Assembly (NCBI GenBank): GCA_016713325.1
Contig: JADJPJ010000087.1
Span: 992,001 to 1,056,000, forward strand
Source of the DNA: Candidatus Flexifilum affinis
Lineage (GTDB): Bacteria > Chloroflexota > Anaerolineae > Aggregatilineales > Phototrophicaceae
Reading direction: 5' to 3'
Length of the DNA stretch: 64,000 nt
This document shows positions 25,592-33,748 of this stretch, in pieces (the first letter of the stretch is position 1; each line of letters starts with the position of its first letter). Under the pieces are notes generated by a model, which ran no database searches, was not told the origin of the DNA, and worked only from the letters and a program-made list of their open reading frames with translations. Both the position numbers and the translations under genes were made by a program.

Positions 25592-26067
25592 CAATTTTCC
25601 AGGTTCAGGTACTGGCGCAGCCGAGGCGCTAGGGGCGCATCATCCGGCGCAATCAGGCGGACGGGACTCGCAATAGGAACGGTACTGCCGCTGTCAGGGT
25701 AGACAAGAACCTGCGGGCGAAGGGCCAGGTCCAGCAGCTTGATCGTGAGCATGTCCTCGCGCCCGTCGTTCCGCCAGCCAAACACCTCGGCCCGCGGATA
25801 CAGGTTGCTCCGTTTAGTGATGAACTCCCAGGCTTCTTCACCGGTGAGCATCGTCCCGTAGTCGATGGCGACCAGACCGGGCACCAATGTGATGTGAGGC
25901 TTCCCAAGCATGCGCAGCCCATATCGGACGACCAAGTCGCCATTCGCCCTGACCGCCGCGCCCGCCGGCGGTTCGGTCGCCAGCGCTATTTCGGCTTCGA
26001 CCTCAACGACAAAGCCGGAGAATGCATCTGAGATAGGCCGGCGTTCGGGTATCGTCACGCGCGCCAT
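25591..26067 (-). CDS. Hypothetical protein, 158 aa, upstream of era
   Basis: Family not recognised. No membrane segment or signal. Alternating hydrophobic stretches (PHITLVPGLVAIDYG; MLTIKLLDLAL; PQVLVYP) suggest a small beta-rich domain. It is translationally coupled to era by a TGATG overlap, so it may act with ribosome maturation or simply share expression. Gap to the upstream His-rich membrane gene is 39 nt. Confidence 0.72.
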   Translation of the reverse strand: MARVTIPERRPISDAFSGFVVEVEAEIALATEPPAGAAVRANGDLVVRYGLRMLGKPHITLVPGLVAIDYGTMLTGEEAWEFITKRSNLYPRAEVFGWRNDGREDMLTIKLLDLALRPQVLVYPDSGSTVPIASPVRLIAPDDAPLAPRLRQYLNLEN

Positions 26068-26106
26068 GGTGCTCCGCCGTGAGCCTGCCCGACGAGATGC
26101 AGCAGA

Positions 26107-26487
26107 TCAGTGGGCATGGCCAGTTCCGGCCGGAAGCGCGGAGTGCGCTTCGCCCGCCTCAAGGCTGCCCTGCATCCCTTCCGGCAGCAGCAGTTCTTCG
26201 CTGGCGGGCACGGGCGCGTCATGGCCGTGGCCGTGCCCGGTATCTTTCGGCTGATTGATGTCGTCGAAGTGGTCGAATGGTCGCACCACCGCCGTCCAGA
26301 TACCAATCCCGGTAATCAGAAGGAGCAGCCCGGCCACAAAGAGAAACCCGATCAAGCCACCGTTGGCGATCTCGGCGTTCGCGACGCCTAGACCAAGCGC
26401 GGTCAGCATCAGAACAAGGCCCGCGCCAGCCGTCAACGCCAGGCCGAAGGGGATAGGCTGCCTGCTGGGGTGTCCATGACTTTCCAC
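26107..26487 (-). CDS. Small two-TM protein with His-rich tail
   Basis: A 126-residue protein with two membrane segments (about 14-36 and 43-66) and a soluble C-terminal tail rich in His (GHGHGHD and GTGHAH), which could bind metal. The segment WTAVVRPFDHFDD after the second helix is reminiscent of small subunit-IV proteins of haem-copper oxidases, but the match is weak and I leave it unnamed. It is the first gene of the era/acyl-carrier string. Confidence 0.65.
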   Translation of the reverse strand: MESHGHPSRQPIPFGLALTAGAGLVLMLTALGLGVANAEIANGGLIGFLFVAGLLLLITGIGIWTAVVRPFDHFDDINQPKDTGHGHGHDAPVPASEELLLPEGMQGSLEAGEAHSALPAGTGHAH

Positions 26488-26702
26488 GTATTGCGCTCCT
26501 CAATAGACTGCATTGACTCGACGTCCGAATTGACCTCAATTGTGCCGCCGCAGCGTGGTTCCGTCAACCTCACACCGCGCGTCACCCAGACACATTGGAC
26601 GGGATGGGTTCACGAAATCCGCGGATCGGTTATGGCGGCACGACGACATGCCGTTTTATACTGTTGCGCTCAGCCTGGACCTTCAACGCGGAGGGCGTAC
26701 TG

Positions 26703-27335
26703 GTGAGTAAACGGATTCTACTGATCCGACATGGGCAAACGGACTGGAACGTCGAAGGGCGATGGCAGGGCATGACGGATGTGCCGCTGAACGCCACCGG
26801 CATCAGTCAGGCCAAGGTGCTGGCCGAGCATCTGAAGGAACGCCCGGTCCGGACGATCTTCAGCAGCGACTTGCAGCGCGCCGCCATAACCGCGCAGCTC
26901 ATCGGGGAACGGCTGAACGTCGTACCGCGGTACGATCAGCGACTGCGCGAGATCAACCTCGGCGTGTTCCAGGGGCTCACCTACAACGAAATGAGTAAGC
27001 AGCACCCGGTGAAAGTCCGGGAGATGGGCGAAGACTATATGGGCTTCGTCTTCCCGGAAGGCGAGTCGCGCAGGATGCTCCAGGACCGCGCCTACGAGTT
27101 CTGGCAGTCGGTGATTGTCCACGAGCCTGGTCCTGAGATCGCTATCGTCACGCACGGCGGCTGGATTCGCGCGCTGCTCCTCAAGCTCTTTCCCGACGAG
27201 GGCTCCGGGGGGCACGGGCTGAGCAACACCTCGGTCACACTGATTGATGAGGAGGAGTCTGGCTGGAAACTGGCACACATTGGATCGACCGCTCATCTGA
27301 CGGAGGAAGGGCATATCAACAAAGACTCGCTTTAG
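26703..27335 (+). CDS. Histidine phosphatase / phosphoglycerate mutase-family protein
   Basis: Soluble phosphatase of the branch-1 histidine phosphatase superfamily, 210 residues. The phospho-histidine motif is LIRHGQTDWN at the N terminus; the second catalytic His is in VTHGGWIRAL; ASDL-type Arg appears in FSSDLQRA. Candidates are cofactor-dependent phosphoglycerate mutase, alpha-ribazole phosphatase or a broad phosphatase. I chose GTG 26703 (GVSKRILLIRHG boundary, with GGAGG 8-9 nt upstream); the open frame extends 36 codons further without family similarity. It precedes pckG on the same strand by 125 nt. Confidence 0.86.
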   Translation: MSKRILLIRHGQTDWNVEGRWQGMTDVPLNATGISQAKVLAEHLKERPVRTIFSSDLQRAAITAQLIGERLNVVPRYDQRLREINLGVFQGLTYNEMSKQHPVKVREMGEDYMGFVFPEGESRRMLQDRAYEFWQSVIVHEPGPEIAIVTHGGWIRALLLKLFPDEGSGGHGLSNTSVTLIDEEESGWKLAHIGSTAHLTEEGHINKDSL

Positions 27336-27342
27336 CAAAACT

Positions 27343-27382
27343 TTGTGACAAATCGCACAAGGCTATGAGCGATCTGTCACAA
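27343..27382 (+). promoter_or_regulatory. Two CRP/FNR-like operator sites upstream of pckG
   Basis: Site 1 (27343-27360) is TTGTGACAAATCGCACAA and site 2, inverted (27365-27382), reads TTGTGACAGATCGCTCAT on the minus strand. Both fit TGTGA-N6-(T/G)CACA-type symmetry and share TTGTGACA(A/G)ATCGC. Their centres are 22 bp apart and fall near -64 and -42 of a start predicted from the TATAGT box, the classical activator positions for CRP-family proteins. Confidence 0.6.
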
Positions 27383-27403
27383 GGCAATCCCAAACCGGCA
27401 TGT

Positions 27404-27409
27404 TATAGT
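27404..27409 (+). promoter_or_regulatory. pckG: -10 box of pckG
   Basis: TATAGT, 50 nt upstream of the ATG at 27460. There is no -35 hexamer, as expected for an activator-dependent promoter with the operator sites next to it. Confidence 0.5.
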
Positions 27410-27459
27410 GAGCAGTGTCCAACAACAACTGGATAGAACCTAACTCATTGGAGACAGGA

Positions 27460-29349
27460 ATGACTATCCCAAACGAGGTCCGACCGGTGAACCCCGAGAC
27501 GCTGATCTTTCCTCAGGCCGCGCGCAGCGAACGTTTCAAGCAGTTCGTGCGCGACGCGGTAGCCCTCTGTAAACCCGACGCAGTCGAATTCTGCGACGGG
27601 AGCGAAGAAGAATACCGGCAGCTGTGCGATTTGATGGTGGAGAGCGGCACGTTCATCCGCCTGAATCCGGAAAAACGACCAAACAGCTTCCTGGCGCGCT
27701 CCGATCCGTCTGATGTGGCTCGTGTCGAGAGCCGCACGTTCATCTGCAGCCTGAATAAAGACGATGTGGGTCCAACCAACAATTGGGTGAACCCGAAAGA
27801 AATGCACGAAACCCTCAACGGTCTGTTTGACGGGTGCATGCGCGGACGTACGATGTACGTCATCCCCTTCTCGATGGGCCCGCTGGGTTCACCAATCGCC
27901 TACATCGGCATCGAAATCACCGATTCGCCCTACGTCGTCACCAATATGCGCATCATGACACGCATGGGAACGGCCGTTCTTGAGGTGCTGGGTACCGGCA
28001 GTGATTTTGTCCCCTGCATGCACTCGGTCGGCGTACCGCTCGAACCCGGCCAGCAGGATGTGCCGTGGCCCTGCGAGCAGGTGGTCGAACGCAAGTACAT
28101 CGTGCACTTCCCTGAAGAACGTTCGATCTGGTCCTATGGCAGCGGCTACGGCGGCAACGCCCTGCTCGGCAAGAAATGCCTGGCGCTGCGCATCGCCTCC
28201 GTGCTGGGACGCGATGAGGGCTGGCTCGCCGAACACATGCTCATTCTGGGCGTCGAGGAGCCGTCTGGCCGCAAGACTTACGTCGCGGCAGCCTTCCCCA
28301 GCGCCTGCGGCAAGACCAACTTCGCCATGCTCGTCCCGCCCAAGGAATTCGAAGGCTGGAAGGTGACGACCGTCGGCGACGATATCGCCTGGATCAAGCC
28401 GGGCAAGGATGGCCGCCTGTATGCCATCAATCCCGAGGCTGGCTTCTTTGGCGTCGCGCCGGGCACGTCCTACAAGACCAACCCGAACGCGATGGACACC
28501 CTGAAGGCCAACATCATCTTCACCAACGTCGCTCTGACCGATGACGGCGACATCTGGTGGGAAGGTATGGATGGGCAGGCGCCGGCCCACGCGATTGACT
28601 GGCAGGGCAATGACTGGACGCCAGCGAGCAAGGCCAAGGCCGCGCACCCGAATTCGCGCTTCACCGCCCCGGCGAGTCAGTGCCCGAGTATCGACCCGGA
28701 CTGGGAGAATCCTGAAGGCGTGCCGATCAAGGCCTTCATCTTCGGCGGCCGCCGCGCCAGCACGGTGCCGCTCGTATACCAGGCCTTCAACTGGTCGTAC
28801 GGTGTCTACATCGGCGCGACCATGGGCTCCGAGGTGACCGCCGCTGCGCTGGATGCCGCAGCCGGCGTCCGCCGCGACCCGCTGGCCATGCTGCCGTTCA
28901 TCGGCTATCACATGGCAAGCTACTTCAATCACTGGCTCAACATCGGCCGGCAGATCAGCAACCCGCCGCGAATCTTCAGCGTCAACTGGTTCCGCAAGGA
29001 TGCCCAGGGTAATTACCTGTGGCCGGGCTTCAGCCAGAACATGCGCGTACTCCGCTGGATCGTCGAGCGCGCCAACGGCGCCGCCAACGCGGTGGAAGCG
29101 CCGATCGGGCGTATGCCGCGCTTCAACGATCTCGACTGGAGTGGCATGGAAGACTTCACCGAAGCGCACTTCCAGGAACTGATGGCCGTCGATCGTGAGG
29201 ACTGGACGAAGGAACTGCTCCTACACGAAGAACTGGTGATGAAGCTCTATGACCGCATGCCGCACGAGTTGATCGCCATCCGGCGCCTGCTGCTCAGCGT
29301 TCTCTGGCGATCGCCGTCACACTGGGATATTGGCTCGCTGAATTCGTAA
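27460..29349 (+). CDS. pckG: Phosphoenolpyruvate carboxykinase (GTP)
   Basis: Converts oxaloacetate and GTP to PEP, CO2 and GDP for gluconeogenesis. About 629 residues, as in the GTP family. Landmarks: [21 protein letters not shown], the P-loop [13 protein letters not shown] with the reactive Cys, TVGDDIAWI (metal Asp), and [17 protein letters not shown] 27460 has GGAGAC upstream; the frame is open from 27415. Malate dehydrogenase follows after a terminator, so the pair covers malate-oxaloacetate-PEP. Two CRP/FNR-like sites suggest control by carbon or redox state. Confidence 0.96.
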   Translation: MTIPNEVRPVNPETLIFPQAARSERFKQFVRDAVALCKPDAVEFCDGSEEEYRQLCDLMVESGTFIRLNPEKRPNSFLARSDPSDVARVESRTFICSLNKDDVGPTNNWVNPKEMHETLNGLFDGCMRGRTMYVIPFSMGPLGSPIAYIGIEITDSPYVVTNMRIMTRMGTAVLEVLGTGSDFVPCMHSVGVPLEPGQQDVPWPCEQVVERKYIVHFPEERSIWSYGSGYGGNALLGKKCLALRIASVLGRDEGWLAEHMLILGVEEPSGRKTYVAAAFPSACGKTNFAMLVPPKEFEGWKVTTVGDDIAWIKPGKDGRLYAINPEAGFFGVAPGTSYKTNPNAMDTLKANIIFTNVALTDDGDIWWEGMDGQAPAHAIDWQGNDWTPASKAKAAHPNSRFTAPASQCPSIDPDWENPEGVPIKAFIFGGRRASTVPLVYQAFNWSYGVYIGATMGSEVTAAALDAAAGVRRDPLAMLPFIGYHMASYFNHWLNIGRQISNPPRIFSVNWFRKDAQGNYLWPGFSQNMRVLRWIVERANGAANAVEAPIGRMPRFNDLDWSGMEDFTEAHFQELMAVDREDWTKELLLHEELVMKLYDRMPHELIAIRRLLLSVLWRSPSHWDIGSLNS

Positions 29350-29382
29350 TTCCAGGCCATATGCCATCCAGCAAGAAGAGCT

Positions 29383-29420
29383 CCCCTCTTCCTGGCCTTA
29401 ACAGGGAGAGGGGTGTTTAT
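29383..29420 (+). terminator. Stem-loop terminator between pckG and mdh
   Basis: CCCCTCTTCCTG (29383-29394) pairs with CAGGGAGAGGGG (29402-29413) at 11 of 12 positions across a 7-nt loop, followed by TGTTTATT, a weak T-tract. Confidence 0.55.
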
Positions 29421-29533
29421 TGCCGGCTGGTGTGATTGTGACTACCCATGCGAGCGGGTTTGCGTTATGTTCATGGAAGTTATTTGTCATGTCGTTTGAG
29501 TCCAGTTTTTTGCAGTCAACGGAGTAAATGAAG

Positions 29534-30487
29534 ATGGCTCGAAGCAAAGTCACCGTTGTGGGCGCGGGCAATGTCGGCGCGACATGCGCTCACTGGATCG
29601 CCAGCCGAGAGATCGCCGACGTCGTCCTGATCGACATCGTGGGCGATCCGCCTGGATCTTTCGCCAAAGGCAAGGCGCTCGATCTGTTCGAGGCTGCGCC
29701 GGTCATGAAGTTCGACCTGAATATTTCGGGTGGAAACGACTATGCCATGACCGCCGATTCCGACGTCGTGGTCGTGACCGCCGGCGTGCCGCGCAAGAAG
29801 AAGCCGGATGGAACCTTTCCCAGCCGCGACGAACTGGTGGCCACCAATCAGGCGATTGTCGGCAGCGTCGTGCGCGAAGCTGTCAAGTATTCGCCCAACG
29901 CAGTGCTGATCGTCGTCTCCAATCCCCTGGATGCCATGTGCCACGTCGCGCTGAATGAAAGCGGCTTCCCGGCCAACCGTGTCATCGGCCAGGCCGGCGC
30001 GCTCGATACTGCCCGCTACAAGGCTTTCCTGGCAATGGAGCTGGGCGTCAGCGTCCGTGACATTCACGGCATGGTGCTCGGCGGCCACGGCGATGAAATG
30101 GTCCCCCTGCCCCGCCACACCAGCATCGGCGGTATCCCGGTGCGGGAACTGATCGCCGAAGACAAGCTGCAGCAGATTATCGCCCGCACCCGCAAGGGCG
30201 GCGGCGAGATCGTCGGTCTGATCGGCGTCAGCGCCTGGTATGCCCCGGCAGCCGGCACGGTCGAAATGGTCGAGGCTATCGTCCGCGATCAGAAACGTGT
30301 CATACCCAGCGCCGTCCTCACCAATGGCGAGTACGGTTACAGGGGCCTGTACCTGGGCCTGCCCGCGGTCCTGGGCGCCAGCGGCGTCGAGCGCATCATC
30401 GAGATGCAGCTCAACGACGAAGAGAAGGCCATGCTGGAAGTCAGCGCCAGCGCCGTGCGCTCTGTGGTCGGCGTGCTCGGCTACTAG
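29534..30487 (+). CDS. mdh: Malate dehydrogenase (LDH-like type)
   Basis: NAD-dependent oxidoreductase of the LDH-like malate dehydrogenase group. The Rossmann motif is VVGAGNVGATCAHW; the catalytic His is in GGHGDEMVPLPR; VVSNPLDAM is typical. The mobile active-site loop is unusual: PRKKKPDGTFPSRDEL replaces the usual PRKPGMSRxDL, about five residues longer at the substrate-discriminating position, so a related 2-hydroxyacid substrate cannot be excluded. ATG 29534 lies 9 nt from GGAG; ATG 29528 is closer than usual to it. It probably works with pckG. Confidence 0.9.
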   Translation: MARSKVTVVGAGNVGATCAHWIASREIADVVLIDIVGDPPGSFAKGKALDLFEAAPVMKFDLNISGGNDYAMTADSDVVVVTAGVPRKKKPDGTFPSRDELVATNQAIVGSVVREAVKYSPNAVLIVVSNPLDAMCHVALNESGFPANRVIGQAGALDTARYKAFLAMELGVSVRDIHGMVLGGHGDEMVPLPRHTSIGGIPVRELIAEDKLQQIIARTRKGGGEIVGLIGVSAWYAPAAGTVEMVEAIVRDQKRVIPSAVLTNGEYGYRGLYLGLPAVLGASGVERIIEMQLNDEEKAMLEVSASAVRSVVGVLGY

Positions 30488-30514
30488 GCTCTCATCTCGG
30501 CACCAGAAGCAACC

Positions 30515-30547
30515 GACACCCCGGCATTCCCGGGGTGTCTTCTTAAT
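30515..30547 (+). terminator. Rho-independent terminator after mdh
   Basis: Perfect 10-bp stem GACACCCCGG/CCGGGGTGTC with a 5-nt loop, followed by TTCTTAATT. Confidence 0.75.
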
Positions 30548-30589
30548 TGCAGTAAGGTTCTTGGGCATGTGCCGACCGCCCGTCTTTTG

Positions 30590-30595
30590 TATAAT
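30590..30595 (+). promoter_or_regulatory. -10 box of the SGNH-MBOAT operon
   Basis: TATAAT, 72 nt before the first start codon of the operon and just after the mdh terminator. No clear -35 is seen. Confidence 0.45.
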
Positions 30596-30667
30596 GGGCT
30601 CGATTCCACAAGCCCGTTGGAACGATGCCGTTTACTTCGAGCAGCTTGCGCTGGGGTTGTCCCCGTT

Positions 30668-31813
30668 ATGATGCGACTTTTGGCAATTGTGGCTGCCGCG
30701 CTGACGCTGGCGGCTTTACCCATCCTGACCATCGCTCAGGATAGCGGCAACCCGCTGCTGACATCCGCCTTTCAGGATGTCAACGTGCGTCAGGGTCCCG
30801 GCACCACCTACCCGACCCAGGCACGATTGCGCGCCGGCGTCCCGGTCACCATTGCTGAGCGCAACAGCGTCGGCACCTGGGTGCGCATTCAGCAGCATCT
30901 CGAAGACGGCAACCTGTACCTGGATGGTTGGGTGCTGAGCGGTTTTCTAAACCTCAGCCCTGAACTGCGATTCAGCCAGGTCCCGGTGAGTCCGCTGCCG
31001 GACGCGGTGCCGGAAAACAGCGAGTCGCCTTCGCTCACCGCCCTGTATAGCGCTCCGCTCATCTCGCCGGTCAGCGAGCGCATGCGTGAGGTCTACCAGC
31101 GCGGCCTGGAACTGCGCAACTACAGCCATGTGGTCACCAAGATCGGAGACAGTGTCAGCGCCGACCCCCTCTACATGACACTGATGAGCCGTCCGGGCGC
31201 GGCGCTCGGTCCCTACGATTACCTGCAGGACACGCTCGACTACTTTGGCGCCTCGACCCAGGTCGAGAGCGTCGCCTCCCGCATCGGGTTGAACACCTAT
31301 GCCCTGTTCGACCCCGCCTGGGCCGCCGGGGAAGTCTGCCAGTCTGGCGAGTCGCCGCTCGAATGCGAACTCCGGCGCAAGAAGCCAAGCGTGGCGCTGG
31401 TCATGTTTGGCGGCAACGACGTCAAGAACATCAATGACGTCGCCTACGACCAGCAGATGCGCCGTCTGGTGGAGGAGACTCTGGCCAGGGGCGTGATTCC
31501 GGTCCTTTCGACGTTCAGCGCAAATCCCAACGATCCCAACTGGTGGAAGTCCGTCAACTTCAACAACAAGGTGATCCAGATCGCCATCGACTACGAGGTG
31601 CCGCTGATCAACTTGTGGTTGGCCACGCGGCCGCTGTCGGGCTATGGTCTGGAGCAGGACGGCATCCACATGAATCACTGGGGTACCAACACGCTGCGCT
31701 TTGACAATAGTTTCCCGGCCTATTCCGGCGCGAATCTGCGCAATTTGCTGGCGCTGCGCATGCTGGACGAGATTCGCCGGACGATTTTTCTCGATCCCAA
31801 TGCGGTAGGATGA
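30668..31813 (+). CDS. Exported SH3b-SGNH/GDSL hydrolase-family protein, first gene of MBOAT operon
   Basis: A signal peptide (1-23) precedes a bacterial SH3 domain (about 35-95: VNVRQGPGTTYPTQARLRAGVPV) and an SGNH domain with TKIGDSVS (S162), FGGNDVK (N250) and EQDGIHMN (D331, H334), a complete catalytic set. It is a clear paralogue of the two SGNH proteins in the era/acyl-carrier string. As the first gene before a lipoprotein, a microprotein and an MBOAT acyltransferase, it is the best candidate for the extracytoplasmic enzyme that moves acyl groups onto, or off, an envelope polymer. Start taken at the first of two adjacent ATGs (30668, 30671); the ribosome-binding site is weak. Confidence 0.87.
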   Translation: MMRLLAIVAAALTLAALPILTIAQDSGNPLLTSAFQDVNVRQGPGTTYPTQARLRAGVPVTIAERNSVGTWVRIQQHLEDGNLYLDGWVLSGFLNLSPELRFSQVPVSPLPDAVPENSESPSLTALYSAPLISPVSERMREVYQRGLELRNYSHVVTKIGDSVSADPLYMTLMSRPGAALGPYDYLQDTLDYFGASTQVESVASRIGLNTYALFDPAWAAGEVCQSGESPLECELRRKKPSVALVMFGGNDVKNINDVAYDQQMRRLVEETLARGVIPVLSTFSANPNDPNWWKSVNFNNKVIQIAIDYEVPLINLWLATRPLSGYGLEQDGIHMNHWGTNTLRFDNSFPAYSGANLRNLLALRMLDEIRRTIFLDPNAVG

Positions 31814-31823
31814 GGCGAAGCAC

Positions 31824-32234
31824 ATGCACTTTCGACAGGCATCTTTCCCGCGAGTATTGCCCGTGAGATGGGGGCTCCTCGCACTGCTGACGGTCCTTCT
31901 CCTTGCGGCCTGCTCCGGCAGCAGCACCACCAGCGACCCGGCAAACGTCGTGTTACGGTACATGGAAGCCAAAGCAAAAGCCGACGGTGAGACCGTCCGT
32001 TCCCTGTTGTGCAGCGAGCTCGAAGCCACCTGGGAACAGCAGGCAGCCTCCTTCGGCTCGGTCGAGGCGCGCCTGGAGGATGCTTCGTGCTCGCGGGTAG
32101 GCGAGACCGACGTGGTCTCCTGCACGGGCGCGATTGTCGCCGTCTATGGCACCGAAACGACGACCTTCCCGCTTGCTTCCTATCGCGTTGTCCAGGAGGA
32201 CGGTGAGTGGAAGTGGTGCGAAGAAGTCCGCTGA
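31824..32234 (+). CDS. Small lipoprotein of the MBOAT operon
   Basis: A 136-residue exported protein with a lipobox LLAAC (C30) after a basic-hydrophobic signal. The mature part, about 105 residues, starts NVVLRYMEAKAKADGETVRSLLC and ends with a VxxEDGEWKWCEE pattern seen in NTF2-like/DUF4878-type lipoproteins; the family call is tentative. Three Cys in the mature domain could form a disulphide. Its stop overlaps the microprotein start (TGATG), so it belongs to the operon and probably works at the membrane surface. Confidence 0.78.
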   Translation: MHFRQASFPRVLPVRWGLLALLTVLLLAACSGSSTTSDPANVVLRYMEAKAKADGETVRSLLCSELEATWEQQAASFGSVEARLEDASCSRVGETDVVSCTGAIVAVYGTETTTFPLASYRVVQEDGEWKWCEEVR

Positions 32235-32362
32235 TGCGCCGCCTGTTTGACCGGCTGTTTTCGCGGGAAAACCGCATTGCCCTGGGCTTGTGTCTGCTGA
32301 TCATCGCCCTGATCATCGTCACGACGGACAGCGCCCCCACGTGGATTTATCAAGGGTTCTAA
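32234..32362 (+). CDS. DltX-like single-TM microprotein (42 aa) ending in W-I-Y-Q-G-F
   Basis: A very short gene found by reading the gap between the lipoprotein and MBOAT genes. It encodes a basic N terminus (MRRLFDRLFSRENR), one membrane helix (IALGLCLLIIALIIV) and a short outer tail ending exactly in TWIYQGF. DltX, the microprotein of D-alanylation operons, has the same plan: one helix and a C-terminal aromatic-x-Tyr-x-x-Phe tail whose Tyr is reported to carry the acyl group from DltB to DltD (recalled from the literature). Its start overlaps the preceding stop (TGATG) and its 3' end overlaps the MBOAT start by 22 nt, so the three are coupled. Existence is well supported by position and motif; function is inferred. 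Confidence 0.78.
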   Translation: MRRLFDRLFSRENRIALGLCLLIIALIIVTTDSAPTWIYQGF

Positions 32363-33741
32363 TCTGGCGGTTGTGGGGTTGGCTGCTGCTGATTGCCGGC
32401 GCTGCCGCCGTCTATCTGCTCCAGCCACGCCTGCCGATTCGCTTCAGCGATTTCCTCCTGCCGACCGTTTCGATTGGTCTGGTAATCGCCGGCTGGTGGT
32501 GGACGCGCGCCACGGATCAACGAACCACGCGCGAAGACCTGATTGCAGCCGCCATGTTGGTCGGCGTCGTGCTGCTCATGGCGCTCAACCGCTATCTGCC
32601 GGACACCGCCCGCCTCACCCCATCTCGCCCGCCCGATCTGCTGGTGCTGGCCGCCGGGCTGGCGGTCGCTGCTGGTGTTGCTGGGCTTTCGTGGAATCTC
32701 CTCCACCGGCGGAGCCTGAAGGCGGCCACTGGGGCTTTCATCCTGCTGCTGATCCTCCTGTTCGCCGTGCTCAAGACCGAACTCCTGGCGCGCGCAATCG
32801 CCGCCGCCTGGCGGACCGCGACCGATCAGGATGTGGCCATCGCCAGCGCGCTTGACCTCAACTGGCTCGGCTTCAGTTATCTCGCCTTCCGTCTGCTGCA
32901 CACGCTGATGGACCGCCGCAGCGGCCTCCTGCCGGCGCTCAGCCTGCGCGAATATGCGGCCTACGCGCTGTTTCCAGCAGCGCTGATCGCCGGGCCGATC
33001 GATCGCGCCGAGCGTTTCGCCGAGGACTACCGGACGCCAAAGCGTTGGAACGCCGACCGCTGGGCACAGGGCGGCGGGCGCATCGCCATGGGGCTGTTCA
33101 AGAAGCTGGTCATCGCCGATACGCTGGCGCTCGGACTGTCGCTCAACGCCGTCAACGCCGACCAGGCGCTTAGCACCGGCGCATTATGGCTGCTGGTCTA
33201 CGGCTATGCGCTGCGCCTCTTCTTCGACTTCAGCGGCTACTCCGACATCGCCATCGGCGTCGGCATTCTGCTGGGCATCAAACTGCCGGAGAATTTCGAC
33301 CGGCCCTACCTGCGCACGACCATCACCGCCTTCTGGCAGAGCTGGCACAAGACGCTGAGCGACTGGGCGCGCTTCTACGTCTTCTCGCCGCTGACCCGAG
33401 CCCTGCTGCGCCGTGAGCGCAAGGCGTCCGCAGCGGTCATCGTCGGCGCCGGCCACCTGGCGACCATGCTGGTGATCGGACTGTGGCACGGGGTGACGCC
33501 CAACTTCGTCATCTGGGGGGTGTGGCAGGCCGCCGGACTCTATGCCCACAAACGCTGGAGCGACGCCACGCGAAGCTGGTATCGTGAGCTGAATCAGAAG
33601 CCGAGGCAGAAGCGGCTGTGGACGATCCTGTCGTGGTTCATTACCTTCCACTACATCGCTCTGGGCTGGGTGTGGTTCGCCCTGCCAGACGTCAATCAGT
33701 CGCTGCGCGCTCTGGGCCGGCTGTTCGGGATCGGCTGGTGA
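32341..33741 (+). CDS. MBOAT-family O-acyltransferase (AlgI/DltB-like)
   Basis: Polytopic membrane acyltransferase that passes acyl groups across or at the membrane to an envelope polymer. Signatures: FFDFSGYSDIAIGVG, ENFDRPYL, FWQSWHKTLSDWARFYVFSPL and the catalytic His (about 383) in GLWHGVTPNFVIWG. About ten or more hydrophobic segments are seen, with a longer than usual N-terminal membrane part. GTG 32341 is the assumed start and overlaps the microprotein gene; no strong ribosome-binding site is visible, so coupled translation is likely. DltB uses a carrier-protein thioester as donor; the ACP/ligase pair at 22.6-24.6 kb could provide it. Confidence 0.9.
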   Translation: MDLSRVLIWRLWGWLLLIAGAAAVYLLQPRLPIRFSDFLLPTVSIGLVIAGWWWTRATDQRTTREDLIAAAMLVGVVLLMALNRYLPDTARLTPSRPPDLLVLAAGLAVAAGVAGLSWNLLHRRSLKAATGAFILLLILLFAVLKTELLARAIAAAWRTATDQDVAIASALDLNWLGFSYLAFRLLHTLMDRRSGLLPALSLREYAAYALFPAALIAGPIDRAERFAEDYRTPKRWNADRWAQGGGRIAMGLFKKLVIADTLALGLSLNAVNADQALSTGALWLLVYGYALRLFFDFSGYSDIAIGVGILLGIKLPENFDRPYLRTTITAFWQSWHKTLSDWARFYVFSPLTRALLRRERKASAAVIVGAGHLATMLVIGLWHGVTPNFVIWGVWQAAGLYAHKRWSDATRSWYRELNQKPRQKRLWTILSWFITFHYIALGWVWFALPDVNQSLRALGRLFGIGW

Positions 33742-33748
33742 AACGCCT

